This document shows, one piece after another, positions 27,051 to 35,475 of a stretch of 50,895 nucleotides of DNA (position 1 is the stretch's first letter; each line of letters begins with the position of its first letter). The position numbers were made by a program, and so were the translations under genes. Source of the stretch: Paludibacteraceae bacterium (GTDB lineage: Bacteria; Bacteroidota; Bacteroidia; Bacteroidales; Paludibacteraceae); assembly GCA_017527495.1 (NCBI GenBank), contig JAFXPY010000054.1, positions 1 through 50,895 on the forward strand, in the 5' to 3' direction. A model generated the notes under the pieces. The model was not told where the DNA came from, ran no database searches, and was given only the letters and a program-made list of their open reading frames with translations.

Positions 27051-27622
27051 TTTAGTATATCTTGAATTTGTTTCCATTTTTCAGCATCGAAAACTTTCAC
27101 TTCGCCTCGCAATGTCTCTTTGCGGACAATGTCGGTTGATGTTATTTTCGATTTGTCTATCACTGCCACATAGTCGCAAGCCGGTAGATACAATTTAACC
27201 AAATTTTTCAGTCCCAATCTATATCGTCGTTCTATGGTTAGATCAGGCACATGATGTCCTCCTTCGCTCACACGCTGATGTACTCTTGCTTTGGCTTGTT
27301 CGGCACTTGCCAACCAGAAGAAAAACAAGTGCACTTTGTAGCCTAATTGCTGAGCTTTACGAACCAAAATAACCAATGAACGTGCCGACAATGTTGTTTC
27401 AAGAGCAAAATCATTTTGTTTAGCCATTTGTTCGTCAATGCGTTGCAACATTCGTCTTGTTGCTTCAATTTCGGCTTGTTCGGGGTTCAGGGGATTGATT
27501 ATTGCTGCAATATCGTCGGAGTTGATAAATTCTTTGCAATCCCATATATTGCGCAACATAGCCAAAGAAGCTGTTGATTTCCCTGCTCCATTAGGTCCTG
27601 CTATGATAAACAAATTAGGCAT
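27047..27622 (-). CDS. zeta-toxin-family P-loop kinase
   Basis: This 191-aa P-loop protein is of the zeta toxin/COG4185 type. Seen: Walker A AGPNGAGKST (residues 8-17), SDDIA after strand 2, ALETTLSAR in the middle (the conserved ETT region of the family) and an Arg-rich lid (VHQRVSEGGHHVP, ERRYR). Zeta toxins phosphorylate UDP-N-acetylglucosamine or related sugars. The chromosomal COG4185 proteins are less well known. It lies inside the V-ATPase operon between ntpD (17 nt upstream) and ntpI, which I do not expect for this operon. The frame is intact. Confidence 0.85.
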   Translation of the reverse strand: MPNLFIIAGPNGAGKSTASLAMLRNIWDCKEFINSDDIAAIINPLNPEQAEIEATRRMLQRIDEQMAKQNDFALETTLSARSLVILVRKAQQLGYKVHLFFFWLASAEQAKARVHQRVSEGGHHVPDLTIERRYRLGLKNLVKLYLPACDYVAVIDKSKITSTDIVRKETLRGEVKVFDAEKWKQIQDILK

Positions 27623-27639
27623 TATGTTGGTTCAATAAA

Positions 27640-28254
27640 TCATTTGGTTTGTTCTGCCATTCGTGCTTCTCGTTCGCGCTTGCCTTTGACGATTTTCTGA
27701 CTTGATTTCGACAAGTTTTCTTCATCTTCCATGAAGCGTTTTATTTTGCGAATAGCATCTTCATATCCCGGTATCTGTACTTTCTCAAAGAGGTTTACCT
27801 TTTGTGTTGTTTTCTTGCGTGCATATTCGAGTAGTCGTAATTTCTCAACACAAAACTCGTGTTTGATGCCCACCTCAGCAAGTTCTTTGAGTTGATTGAA
27901 ACCATCTGCAAACCACTTAGGACTGCTAAAGACGGAGAACTCACGCGTTGAGTACAACACCTCGTCAAGAACAGGCACACGCACTCCGGCAATCTTTTTG
28001 ATCGACATCTTGACATCGTCAACATGAATCAGCGAAGTATCAAACTCACCCCAAAGAGACAACATTTGGTCGTAAGATGATATACGGTCTTCAAGTTGTT
28101 GTTCAAGATTATGCAATTCGTCCTTAGCTTTTTTCACCTCCATACGCAGAGCGCTCTCTTTGTTTTTAATTGTGGGCAGAGTGCGCTGACGCATTTTAAG
28201 GTTTTTCTCTAAAGCCTGCAACGAAGTTTTGTTATATTGAAAAGCAATAGCCAT
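27640..28254 (-). CDS. ntpD: V-type ATPase subunit D (central stalk)
   Basis: This is the rotor shaft of the V1 part, 204 aa, almost entirely helical. The N-terminal (YNKTSLQALEKNLKMRQR) and C-terminal (RKIKRFMEDEENLSKSSQKI) helices form the antiparallel coiled coil that turns inside the A3B3 head. The length is normal. It is separated from ntpB by a repeat array of about 70 bp and is followed by the zeta-like kinase gene. Confidence 0.95.
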   Translation of the reverse strand: MAIAFQYNKTSLQALEKNLKMRQRTLPTIKNKESALRMEVKKAKDELHNLEQQLEDRISSYDQMLSLWGEFDTSLIHVDDVKMSIKKIAGVRVPVLDEVLYSTREFSVFSSPKWFADGFNQLKELAEVGIKHEFCVEKLRLLEYARKKTTQKVNLFEKVQIPGYEDAIRKIKRFMEDEENLSKSSQKIVKGKREREARMAEQTK

Positions 28255-28273
28255 TGTTTAATTAGGAATTAGG

Positions 28274-28343
28274 AATCTTCAAATCTTCAAATTCTCAAAT
28301 CTTCAAATTCTCAAATCTTCAAATTCTCAAATCTTCAAATTCT
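28274..28343. repeat. CTTCAAATTCTCAAAT tandem repeats between ntpB and ntpD
   Basis: A 16-bp unit made of two octamers is repeated about four times. On the operon strand it reads GATTTGAGAATTTGAA, which carries TGA in sense. It starts 3 bp beyond the ntpB stop. Confidence 0.9.
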
Positions 28344-28345
28344 AT

Positions 28346-29662
28346 TTATTTCACCCAATATTTGTCAACAAGATTTTGTTTGATATTGACCTCTTCAGGT
28401 TTGAAGTGTTTAGCAAACAACTGCCAAGCAGTGTCGAGCATTTGCGTTGTGTCAATATTGACATCAATAGCCAGAATCTTGTCTGAATAGTCTTTAGCGA
28501 AAGCGAGGCAACGCTCGTCGTAGTTGGTAAGGTCAAAACCATTTTCCAATTTTGTTTTAGCGTTGGCTGCATCAGCATACAGACGCACAGAAGCGTTCAT
28601 CACTTGCGGATGGTCTTCACGTGTTTTCTTTCCTTGTGCCAATTGTTTCAGACGCGAAAGCGAACGGAATGGGTCTATAATTACCTTACCGATGTCAGAG
28701 TCGCGACGCAAATACAACTGACCTTCAGTGATATAACCTGTGTTGTCAGGAATAGCGTGTGTAATGTCACCACCTGACAGTGTTGTTACGGCAATAATTG
28801 TTATAGAGCCTCCGGCCGGGAATTGCACTGCTTTCTCATATATCTTTGCCAAATCAGAATAGAGCGAGCCGGGCATTGAGTCTTTTGAAGGAATTTGGTC
28901 CATACGGTTGCTCACTATTGCAAGGGCATCAGCATAAAGCGTCATATCAGTAAGCAAGACAAGTACTTTTTCGTTCTTTGCCACTGCGAAATACTCGGCT
29001 GCTGTAAGAGCCATGTCAGGAATCAGGAGTCGCTCAACAGGCGGATTCTCTGTTGTATTGACAAATGAGACGATACGATCCAATACGCCGGCATTGCTAA
29101 ATACATTTTTGAAATAGAGATAGTCGTCGTTGGTCAAGCCCATACCTCCAAGAATAATCTTGTCGGCTTTGGCTCGAAGTGCCACATTGGCCATTACTTG
29201 GTTGTAAGGTTGATCCGGGTCGGCAAAGAAAGGTATTTTCTGACCGGAAACAAGGGTGTTGTTCAGGTCAATACCTGCGATACCTGTTGCAATCAATTCT
29301 GACGGCTGCTTACGGCGTACCGGATTAACCGACGGACCGCCAATCTCGACTTCCTCACCTTCTATTTCTGGTCCGCCATCAATAGGATCACCGTATGCGT
29401 TGAAGAAACGACCTGCAAGTTGGTCACTCACTTTGAGTGTTGGTGCTTTGCCAAGGAATATAACCTCAGCATTCGTTGGCACACCTTCTGTTCCTTCAAA
29501 CACCTGAAGTGTGATTTCATCGCCTACAATTTTAACCACCTGAGCCAACTTACCATTTACTGTTGCCAGCTCGTCATTACCTACACCTTCAGCTTTCAAA
29601 CTACATGTGGCCTTGGTGATTGCGGTAATCTGTGTATAAATTTTTTGAAATGCTTTTGCCAT
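28346..29662 (-). CDS. ntpB: V-type ATPase subunit B
   Basis: This is the non-catalytic nucleotide-binding subunit of the V1 head, 438 aa. Seen: an N-terminal beta barrel and GQKIPFFADPDQPYNQ in place of a functional P-loop, as expected for B subunits. LLTDMTLYADAL and the conserved IPSKDSMPGSLYSDLA follow. I chose the ATG at 29662 (MAKAFQKIYTQI), because the 12 residues before it in the open frame are not conserved-looking. It lies 25 bp after ntpA. Confidence 0.97.
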   Translation of the reverse strand: MAKAFQKIYTQITAITKATCSLKAEGVGNDELATVNGKLAQVVKIVGDEITLQVFEGTEGVPTNAEVIFLGKAPTLKVSDQLAGRFFNAYGDPIDGGPEIEGEEVEIGGPSVNPVRRKQPSELIATGIAGIDLNNTLVSGQKIPFFADPDQPYNQVMANVALRAKADKIILGGMGLTNDDYLYFKNVFSNAGVLDRIVSFVNTTENPPVERLLIPDMALTAAEYFAVAKNEKVLVLLTDMTLYADALAIVSNRMDQIPSKDSMPGSLYSDLAKIYEKAVQFPAGGSITIIAVTTLSGGDITHAIPDNTGYITEGQLYLRRDSDIGKVIIDPFRSLSRLKQLAQGKKTREDHPQVMNASVRLYADAANAKTKLENGFDLTNYDERCLAFAKDYSDKILAIDVNIDTTQMLDTAWQLFAKHFKPEEVNIKQNLVDKYWVK

Positions 29663-29687
29663 ATTATTATATAAATCTAATTCTAAA

Positions 29688-31445
29688 TTATTCAACAATT
29701 TGTTTTTCTGCCAACAACTCTTTGAGTTGAGCTACATATTTCTCAAATTGTTCGGAGTGATACTCTGAATAGTTCATTTGCTTGCAGATGTTGATTACTC
29801 GCTTGAAATAATCAATCACATCAAGGAAATTGTCGAAATCATAGTCATGATCGACTATGTCAATCACGATGTCCATCATATATTTCTGACGATCAAGCGG
29901 CGTAACGGCATCAATGGCATCAAATGCGTCTTGTTGCAGTATGACAAAGTCGATTACTTCAGATTTCCAGAATGTCTCGTGGTAATCTACAGGTACGCCG
30001 TCGTCACCCAAGATATTGATTTGTTCTTGTATTTCCTTACCACGTTGCAGGATTGTTTTGAGGTGATTAACTTTTCCAATCCAATCAGCTCCGAGAATGT
30101 CTTTGACATAGTCGGCAAATTCAGGATATTCTATGTATTTTGAATAAGAATCAATAGGATTGACAGCAGGATAGCGCTTGCGGTCGGCGCGGTTCTGTTC
30201 GAGAGCATAGAAGCAACGAGCAGCTTTCTTTGTACCTTCTGTTACGGGCTCTTTGAGGTTACCACCGGCAGGACTTACTGTTCCGATAAAGGTGATAGAA
30301 CCTGATTTACCATTCTTGAGATACACATATCCGGCACGGCTGTAGAATGCACCGATAATAGCCGACAAGTCCATTGGAAATGCATCCTGACCTGGCAACT
30401 CCTCAAGACGGTTAGACATCTCACGCAATGCTTGCGCCCAACGTGATGTTGAATCAGCCATAAGCAATACACGCAGACCCATCGAACGATAATACTCGGC
30501 AATGGTCATGGCTGTATATACAGAAGCCTCACGAGCTGCCACAGGCATGTTTGATGTGTTGGCAATGATGATGGTTCGTTCCATCAATTTGCGTCCTGTG
30601 TGTGGGTCTTCAAGTTCCGGGAACTCTACGAATATCTCCACAACCTCATTGGCACGCTCACCGCAGGCTGCCATAATAACGATATCGGCAGCAGCTTGTT
30701 TTGAAATGGCGTGTTGAAGCACTGTCTTACCGGTTCCGAAAGGTCCCGGAATAAATCCTGTACCTCCTTCAACAATAGGATTGGCAGTATCAATGGTGCG
30801 CACACCAGTTTCGAGCAATTTAAAAGGACGAGGTTTCTCACGATATGCTGTTATTGCTTTTTTCACCGGCCATTTCTGAACCATAGTGATTTCGTGATCA
30901 ACACCATCCTTGTCTGTTATTACGGCTATGACATCATGTATTTTGTGCTCGCCTTCTGCCACAATTGATTTAACCGTGTATGTACCTTCCATAACAAAAG
31001 GAACCATGATGCGGTGCGGTTGGAAATTCTCTTCCACTTCTCCAAGCCAGCTGGCAGCCTCAACTGTGTCGCCTACTTTTGCAAGTGGTTTGAAAAGCCA
31101 TAGTTTTTCTTCATCAAGCGGATATGTGTACTCGCCACGGCGAAGGAACACACCTTCCATCTTGTCCAAATCATTCTGCAAACCATCATAGTTACGACTC
31201 AACAAACCGGGACCGAGAGTCACTTCGAGCATGTGTCCTGTAAATTCTACAGTATTACCTACTTTCAAGCCACGTGTACTCTCAAACACCTGTACATACA
31301 CATTATCACCCGTTACCTTGATGACCTCAGCCATCAGTCGAGTGTCGCCAATTGTTATATAGCAAATTTCATTTTGTGAAACCGGACCATCTACAGCCAC
31401 CGTTACAAGGTTAGCGATGATACCTTTAACTATTCCTTTTGTCAT
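29688..31445 (-). CDS. ntpA: V-type ATPase catalytic subunit A
   Basis: This is the catalytic subunit of the rotary ATPase, 585 aa. Seen: an N-terminal barrel, the non-homologous insertion (about 110-190), Walker A GPFGTGKTVLQ (about 233-243), the GERANEVVE arm with the catalytic Glu, and Walker B LLMADSTSRWAQ. The gene follows DUF2764 by 28 nt. Depending on the Na+ gradient, the enzyme may make or use ATP. Confidence 0.98.
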   Translation of the reverse strand: MTKGIVKGIIANLVTVAVDGPVSQNEICYITIGDTRLMAEVIKVTGDNVYVQVFESTRGLKVGNTVEFTGHMLEVTLGPGLLSRNYDGLQNDLDKMEGVFLRRGEYTYPLDEEKLWLFKPLAKVGDTVEAASWLGEVEENFQPHRIMVPFVMEGTYTVKSIVAEGEHKIHDVIAVITDKDGVDHEITMVQKWPVKKAITAYREKPRPFKLLETGVRTIDTANPIVEGGTGFIPGPFGTGKTVLQHAISKQAAADIVIMAACGERANEVVEIFVEFPELEDPHTGRKLMERTIIIANTSNMPVAAREASVYTAMTIAEYYRSMGLRVLLMADSTSRWAQALREMSNRLEELPGQDAFPMDLSAIIGAFYSRAGYVYLKNGKSGSITFIGTVSPAGGNLKEPVTEGTKKAARCFYALEQNRADRKRYPAVNPIDSYSKYIEYPEFADYVKDILGADWIGKVNHLKTILQRGKEIQEQINILGDDGVPVDYHETFWKSEVIDFVILQQDAFDAIDAVTPLDRQKYMMDIVIDIVDHDYDFDNFLDVIDYFKRVINICKQMNYSEYHSEQFEKYVAQLKELLAEKQIVE

Positions 31446-31473
31446 ATATAGAAAAAATTTTATTCTTGATTAA

Positions 31474-32172
31474 TTACGCAAACTTTACATCACGTTTCAT
31501 GTCTGCAAGTATTCCACGGAAAACTTCTTCACCATGCTCTACCGACAACCCACTCCACCTATCTAATATTTTCATTTTCAGAAAATATGCAAGTACATTG
31601 TCAATCTCAAAATAGCAGAACAATGTTGTGTCTTCGAGCCATTGCCAACGCAAATTGTCTATTGCACGCTCACGGTCAAGCAGATTGTCGATATTGGTTA
31701 GAGCCACAATATCTCCTAATTCGGGCAACACTGCTGCCAAACTACTGTTTTTATTCAATCCACCTTTACGCAGTAGTTGAGCTACTTCATTTTCACCAAC
31801 TATTGCCCGACTGATGTCATAACCATGCTTTTGGCATATTGAGGCTGCCATGACATTATTCAAGTCGAGATTGAACGCAAACCATTTGCGAACAAATTTG
31901 TTGTGCGAGCGCATGCCGTATTCGTAGAGCAACTGGGTGCGAAAATCTGCTTCAGAAACGATAGACTCTGCGAAACGATCTTGAGTTGCTTCTTGTTCCC
32001 AATTTTCCATAATGACAGGGTCATCATTTTTCATTTGAAGCAATTCAATCAACTTCATATCGTTGTCGGTCAACTGTTCTTGCAGCAAATTCATAAAATC
32101 GGCAAGAGACATTTTAGGTTGCTGACCGGCTCGCAAATCTTCTAATCCTGATATTAAATAGGTATAACTCAT
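31474..32172 (-). CDS. DUF2764 family V-ATPase-associated protein
   Basis: This 232-aa soluble protein begins MSYTYLISGLEDLRAG. It matches DUF2764 (PF10962), which occurs in the same place in V-ATPase operons of Bacteroides and spirochaetes. The body is helical with several long helices (LADFMNLLQEQLTDND, LKMKILDRWSGL). No gene for subunit C or F is present in the operon. Because C (the socket that joins the rotor shaft to the ring) is also all-helical, a replacement of C by DUF2764 is plausible. That is inference. Confidence 0.85.
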   Translation of the reverse strand: MSYTYLISGLEDLRAGQQPKMSLADFMNLLQEQLTDNDMKLIELLQMKNDDPVIMENWEQEATQDRFAESIVSEADFRTQLLYEYGMRSHNKFVRKWFAFNLDLNNVMAASICQKHGYDISRAIVGENEVAQLLRKGGLNKNSSLAAVLPELGDIVALTNIDNLLDRERAIDNLRWQWLEDTTLFCYFEIDNVLAYFLKMKILDRWSGLSVEHGEEVFRGILADMKRDVKFA

Positions 32173-32243
32173 GAAAATAATGTTTTATTACTTAGGATAT
32201 AATTACATTAGATTATTTGTGTAATACATATCTTATCAAGCTG

Positions 32244-32834
32244 TTAGAACAACAATTCTATAAGTTGTGGACGTAAAAACTCTTTGAAATAAGCAACAAG
32301 TTCTTCGTCGCCGAATGTGAGTTTGTAGCCGCCCTTTTCAGGAGCAATGACAAAGTCTGTTTTTATACCCTTAACTTCTTTGATTTCAACTTTGTTGTCG
32401 AGCAATGTTTTGGCATTTGCAGCAAAATATTTTTTCAGAGCCTCAGCATCTTTTGCTTGCACTGTTACAGTTCCGTTTTTTGCCATTTGAGCAACTAAAT
32501 CGGCTATAACTTTCTGCATAAATGCTTTGTCTGCAGTTGCTGCTTTTACACTATCAGCAGCCAATTTATCAGTCAGCAGATTAGTGATTTCGGTGCGCAA
32601 AGCACTCACACTCTGACCGGCAAACAAGCGCAATTCAGAACGTGTATTCTTGTCTAATTCACCAGCTTTGCGGTTTGCTTCATCTACTATACGAGCTGCT
32701 TCCGCTTGGGCGTCTTTAATGATTTGCGCTGCCTTTTGCTCTGCCTCACCTACAATTTGAGCTGCTTGCTCATTTCCTTTTTCTACGCCCTCGGCATAGA
32801 TTTTGTTTGTTAATTCTTGAAGTCTTGTATCCAT
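32244..32834 (-). CDS. ntpE: V-type ATPase subunit E (peripheral stalk)
   Basis: This is a stator subunit of the V1 part, 196 aa. The long N-terminal helix (about 1-80) is Ala/Glu/Lys-rich (EQAAQIVGEAEQKAAQII) and forms the peripheral-stalk coiled coil. The C-terminal globular domain ends with a PEKGGYKLTFGDEEL stretch. The ATG at 32834 (MDTRLQEL) is preferred over 32867. The latter would start with a non-conserved hydrophobic stretch and lie in the leader repeats. It is the first gene of the operon. Confidence 0.88.
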   Translation of the reverse strand: MDTRLQELTNKIYAEGVEKGNEQAAQIVGEAEQKAAQIIKDAQAEAARIVDEANRKAGELDKNTRSELRLFAGQSVSALRTEITNLLTDKLAADSVKAATADKAFMQKVIADLVAQMAKNGTVTVQAKDAEALKKYFAANAKTLLDNKVEIKEVKGIKTDFVIAPEKGGYKLTFGDEELVAYFKEFLRPQLIELLF

Positions 32835-32865
32835 ATTATTAATGGTTATTTTTATGACTTTCGTC

Positions 32866-32921
32866 ATTACTGTTAATTCAATTTTATTTATAAATCAACT
32901 ATTTATAGTTGAATCAGTAAT
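32866..32921 (-). other. alternative hairpins in the V-ATPase leader
   Basis: TCAACTA-TTTA-TAGTTGA (32895-32912) is a perfect hairpin. ATTACTG (32866-32872) plus ATTCAA (32876-32881) pair instead with TTGAATCAGTAAT (32909-32921), using some of the same bases. The two folds exclude each other. The stretch lies in the mRNA leader, before ntpE. Confidence 0.5.
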
Positions 32922-32951
32922 CTTGCCAATAATCGCAATTAATAACGTTTG

Positions 32952-32982
32952 CAAAAATAAATAAAAAAAATGATAAAAACAA
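32952..32982 (-). promoter_or_regulatory. promoter of the V-ATPase operon
   Basis: On the minus strand, TATTTTTG (32952-32959) is the -7 element and TTG (32980-32982) the -33 element, 20 bp apart. The start site is inferred near 32945, giving a leader of about 110 nt. Confidence 0.6.
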
Positions 32983-33010
32983 TATCTTATATTATTTTTT
33001 TTTAACTTTT

Positions 33011-34099
33011 TTACCAGCCCTTGTTCGACCAGTCTATTTCTGTTGAGTCATATTTTTCTTCTATCTCTTCTGTATTTGCATCCGTTGCGTATTCACTTGC
33101 TACGATATGTCCTGTGCTTGTTATGTTCAGTGTCCCGGCTATATTGTCATCTGATAGATGTCGTATTTCGTCAATCACAATACCTGACTGGTCATATCTG
33201 GGTCCGTATCCGCGTTTCTGCACCATTGATATTATTCTGCCCTCAAGCAGATGGCCATCGTCAGCCAACACTACTTTCAGTATCGGTGCATAGCCGCTTA
33301 TTCCTTGTATCGACACGCCGTATGGCGTACAGAAATTACCCAAACTATACGCTATCAACCTACCCTTATATAATTCAATTGCTCTGACAACATGCGGTCC
33401 GTGGCCAAAAACGAAATCGGCACCGGTGTCAATACATAAGTGCGCAAATTCACGCAATGAACCTCTATCTTCGCCAAGATATTTTTCGCCACCCACAGGC
33501 AGATTGCGATACTCCTTACCTTCTCCACCACCATGAAAAGTTACAACAACAATGTCGGCTGCAGATTTTGCCAATTGCACTATACGCACCACCTCTTGCG
33601 GCTTGTTGAGTTGGTTGCAATAGAAATTAAAGCCAAATGCACAAACTGCTATTTTTTTCCCTTGTTCATTGTGCAATACGACATAAGGCTCTTGCCATTT
33701 TATTCCGCTATAAGCAATCCCGTTTGCTTCCAACACCGACATTGTGGATTGCAAGCCTTCTTTGCCAAAGTCGTAGGTATGATTGTTGGCAAGTGAGAGA
33801 AAATCAAATCCGGCATCTTTGAGTGATGGAGCATATCTTATGGGCGTCAAGAATATATATTCCCTCTCCGGCTGGCGCGGAACACCCGTATCGGCAAGTG
33901 TTGTCTCTAAATTTCCTAAAACAAAATCTACTTTTTCAAATTCTTGCTTGGCATCAACAAAAAGCAATTTGCTATCGGGCAAATAGCCTTTTTGCGTAAG
34001 CGTGGCGGGCATGATATCACCAACAGCTATCAGTGATACCTCTGCAATTGCCTCAGATAAACAAGTAAAAAATAATATGACAAAAACTCTTAAACGCAT
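33011..34099 (-). CDS. CapA/PgsA-family metallophosphatase-like protein
   Basis: This is a member of the bacterial capsule synthesis CapA family (PF09587), with a calcineurin-like phosphoesterase fold. It is probably exported, with an N-terminal signal peptide of about 20 residues (FVILFFTCLSEAIAE). Seen in 362 aa: the metal-binding motifs AVGDIMPA, GNLETTLAD, LANNHTYDFG, VTFHGGGEG and FGHGPHVV, in the usual order. The substrate is unknown. Related proteins serve poly-gamma-glutamate synthesis, but no other such gene is near. It follows the esterase gene through a 44-bp heptamer array that ends 1-2 bp before its ATG. Confidence 0.88.
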   Translation of the reverse strand: MRLRVFVILFFTCLSEAIAEVSLIAVGDIMPATLTQKGYLPDSKLLFVDAKQEFEKVDFVLGNLETTLADTGVPRQPEREYIFLTPIRYAPSLKDAGFDFLSLANNHTYDFGKEGLQSTMSVLEANGIAYSGIKWQEPYVVLHNEQGKKIAVCAFGFNFYCNQLNKPQEVVRIVQLAKSAADIVVVTFHGGGEGKEYRNLPVGGEKYLGEDRGSLREFAHLCIDTGADFVFGHGPHVVRAIELYKGRLIAYSLGNFCTPYGVSIQGISGYAPILKVVLADDGHLLEGRIISMVQKRGYGPRYDQSGIVIDEIRHLSDDNIAGTLNITSTGHIVASEYATDANTEEIEEKYDSTEIDWSNKGW

Positions 34100-34100
34100 T

Positions 34101-34146
34101 ACTCACTTCTTGCTTCTCACTTCTTGCTTCTTACTTCTTGCTTCTA
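34101..34146. repeat. GAAGTGA/GAAGCAA heptamer array between esterase and CapA genes
   Basis: Read on the gene strand, it is GAAGCAAGAAGTAAG and so on in six 7-bp units. The TAG of the esterase gene lies in the first unit, and the CapA ATG follows the last one. It fills the whole intergenic gap. Confidence 0.88.
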
Positions 34147-35331
34147 ATAATAGGTTTCTAAAAAATCAACTAAGTACTCACGCCAATTTTTCCACGAGTG
34201 TCCACCGACATATTCCCTAAATGTGATGTAATAATGCTTTTTTTGTGTTCGCTGAGCAAAATGCTTTGAAAGGCTCCAGCTGACGGGATCGTTGCGTCCT
34301 ACACTGATATAATAGTCTTGTGAGTCTGATTCAGCAATTAGTTTAGGTATCTGTCCTTTCCAAACAGTTGCAGAAAATAATCCTATTGTAGAAAAATAAT
34401 CTTGTACGACATTGGCGATATTGGCTGACTGAAAACCGCCGCTACTCAAACCTGCAATCTTATGGTAGCGTTTTTCTTTCGCTACATTATAACGGCTTTC
34501 AACTTCTGCAATGATTTCAGGGAAAGAGCGTTCAAAAAGTCCGCTCAGCTGTTTCGGAATATTTAATATATTGCTCGACAAAGTACTTACTTCTTCATTT
34601 TCATTCTTTATGACAACATTGCAATTAGGCATAACAATAATCATTGGTTCAATTGTACCATCGGCTATCATATTGTCGCATATCTGTGCCACCCTTCCCA
34701 AACTAAGCCATGCATACTCATCTCCACTTATTCCATGCAATAAAAAAAGCAATGGATACTCTTTGTTCTTATTATAATGTGGGGGCAAATAAACTGTAAA
34801 TCGGCGATTGGATTGAAATGTTTTTGAATAGAATATTATTGTATCTATGCTACCATGTGCTACTGCCGGATTGTCAAGATATAAATCGGCATAATCATTG
34901 CCTCCTACTGTGAAAACACTATAATGCGAACCTGTATTCCACGCATCGTTAGGGTTTTGAGGGTCAATAACTACATTGATGAAATCAACAACAAAATAGT
35001 ATATATACGTGTTTGGATAGACGGGATGTAATGTAGTGAAAGACCATATCCCCGTGCTATCATCCTTTTGCATCTTAACCATACCTTCTGATGTTCCGAA
35101 CGGACTTGTGTCTATTTCTTTTCCAAAACAACTTGAGATCAGATTGACATCTATTGCATTGGGGGCATAAAGACGAAATGTTACGCGGCGATCCGGCAAC
35201 ACTTCCGGCGAAATTAAATCATCTGGCGCCTTAGGAAGTGCGAAAGACTCGTAATACATGCTATCTTGTGCATTCGCAAGAATACTGCAACATACAATAA
35301 ATATAGAAAAAAATAGTTTCCTGAAAGACAT
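34144..35331 (-). CDS. secreted esterase D-family alpha/beta hydrolase
   Basis: This 395-aa exported hydrolase has a signal peptide (FFSIFIVCCSILANA, cleaved before Gln). Residues 30-150 form an E-set/CBM48-like beta domain (RRVTFRLYAPNAIDV). Residues 160-395 form a catalytic domain of the esterase D (PF00756) group, with LLFLLHGISGDEYAW, the nucleophile in GLSSGGFQ (Ser about 297) and the catalytic His in GGHSWKNW. Similar Bacteroidota proteins remove feruloyl or acetyl groups from xylan or hydrolyse siderophore esters. The target here is unknown. I chose the ATG at 35331 for the signal peptide. Confidence 0.88.
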   Translation of the reverse strand: MSFRKLFFSIFIVCCSILANAQDSMYYESFALPKAPDDLISPEVLPDRRVTFRLYAPNAIDVNLISSCFGKEIDTSPFGTSEGMVKMQKDDSTGIWSFTTLHPVYPNTYIYYFVVDFINVVIDPQNPNDAWNTGSHYSVFTVGGNDYADLYLDNPAVAHGSIDTIIFYSKTFQSNRRFTVYLPPHYNKNKEYPLLFLLHGISGDEYAWLSLGRVAQICDNMIADGTIEPMIIVMPNCNVVIKNENEEVSTLSSNILNIPKQLSGLFERSFPEIIAEVESRYNVAKEKRYHKIAGLSSGGFQSANIANVVQDYFSTIGLFSATVWKGQIPKLIAESDSQDYYISVGRNDPVSWSLSKHFAQRTQKKHYYITFREYVGGHSWKNWREYLVDFLETYY

Positions 35332-35370
35332 TATTATTGTATTTTCACTTTTATAAATACATTTTGCATA

Positions 35371-35397
35371 CAAAATTAATTTTTTTTTGCGAAACAA
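35371..35397 (-). promoter_or_regulatory. probable promoter of the esterase-CapA operon
   Basis: TAATTTTG on the minus strand (35371-35378) matches the -7 element. The best -33 candidate (TTG, 35395-35397) is only 16 bp away, shorter than usual. Confidence 0.45.
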
Positions 35398-35421
35398 TCA
35401 AGTCGTTTTTACTTTTCTACA

Positions 35422-35459
35422 AAAAAAATGGAAATACATTCCTGCATTTCCATTTTTTT
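35422..35459 (-). terminator. terminator of the methylmalonyl-CoA decarboxylase operon
   Basis: AAAAAAATGGAAAT (35422-35435) pairs perfectly over 14 bp with ATTTCCATTTTTTT (35446-35459), with a 10-nt loop. It lies 16 bp past the mmdB stop and has a T-tract in either direction. Confidence 0.88.
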
Positions 35460-35475
35460 GAGGACATATATTATT

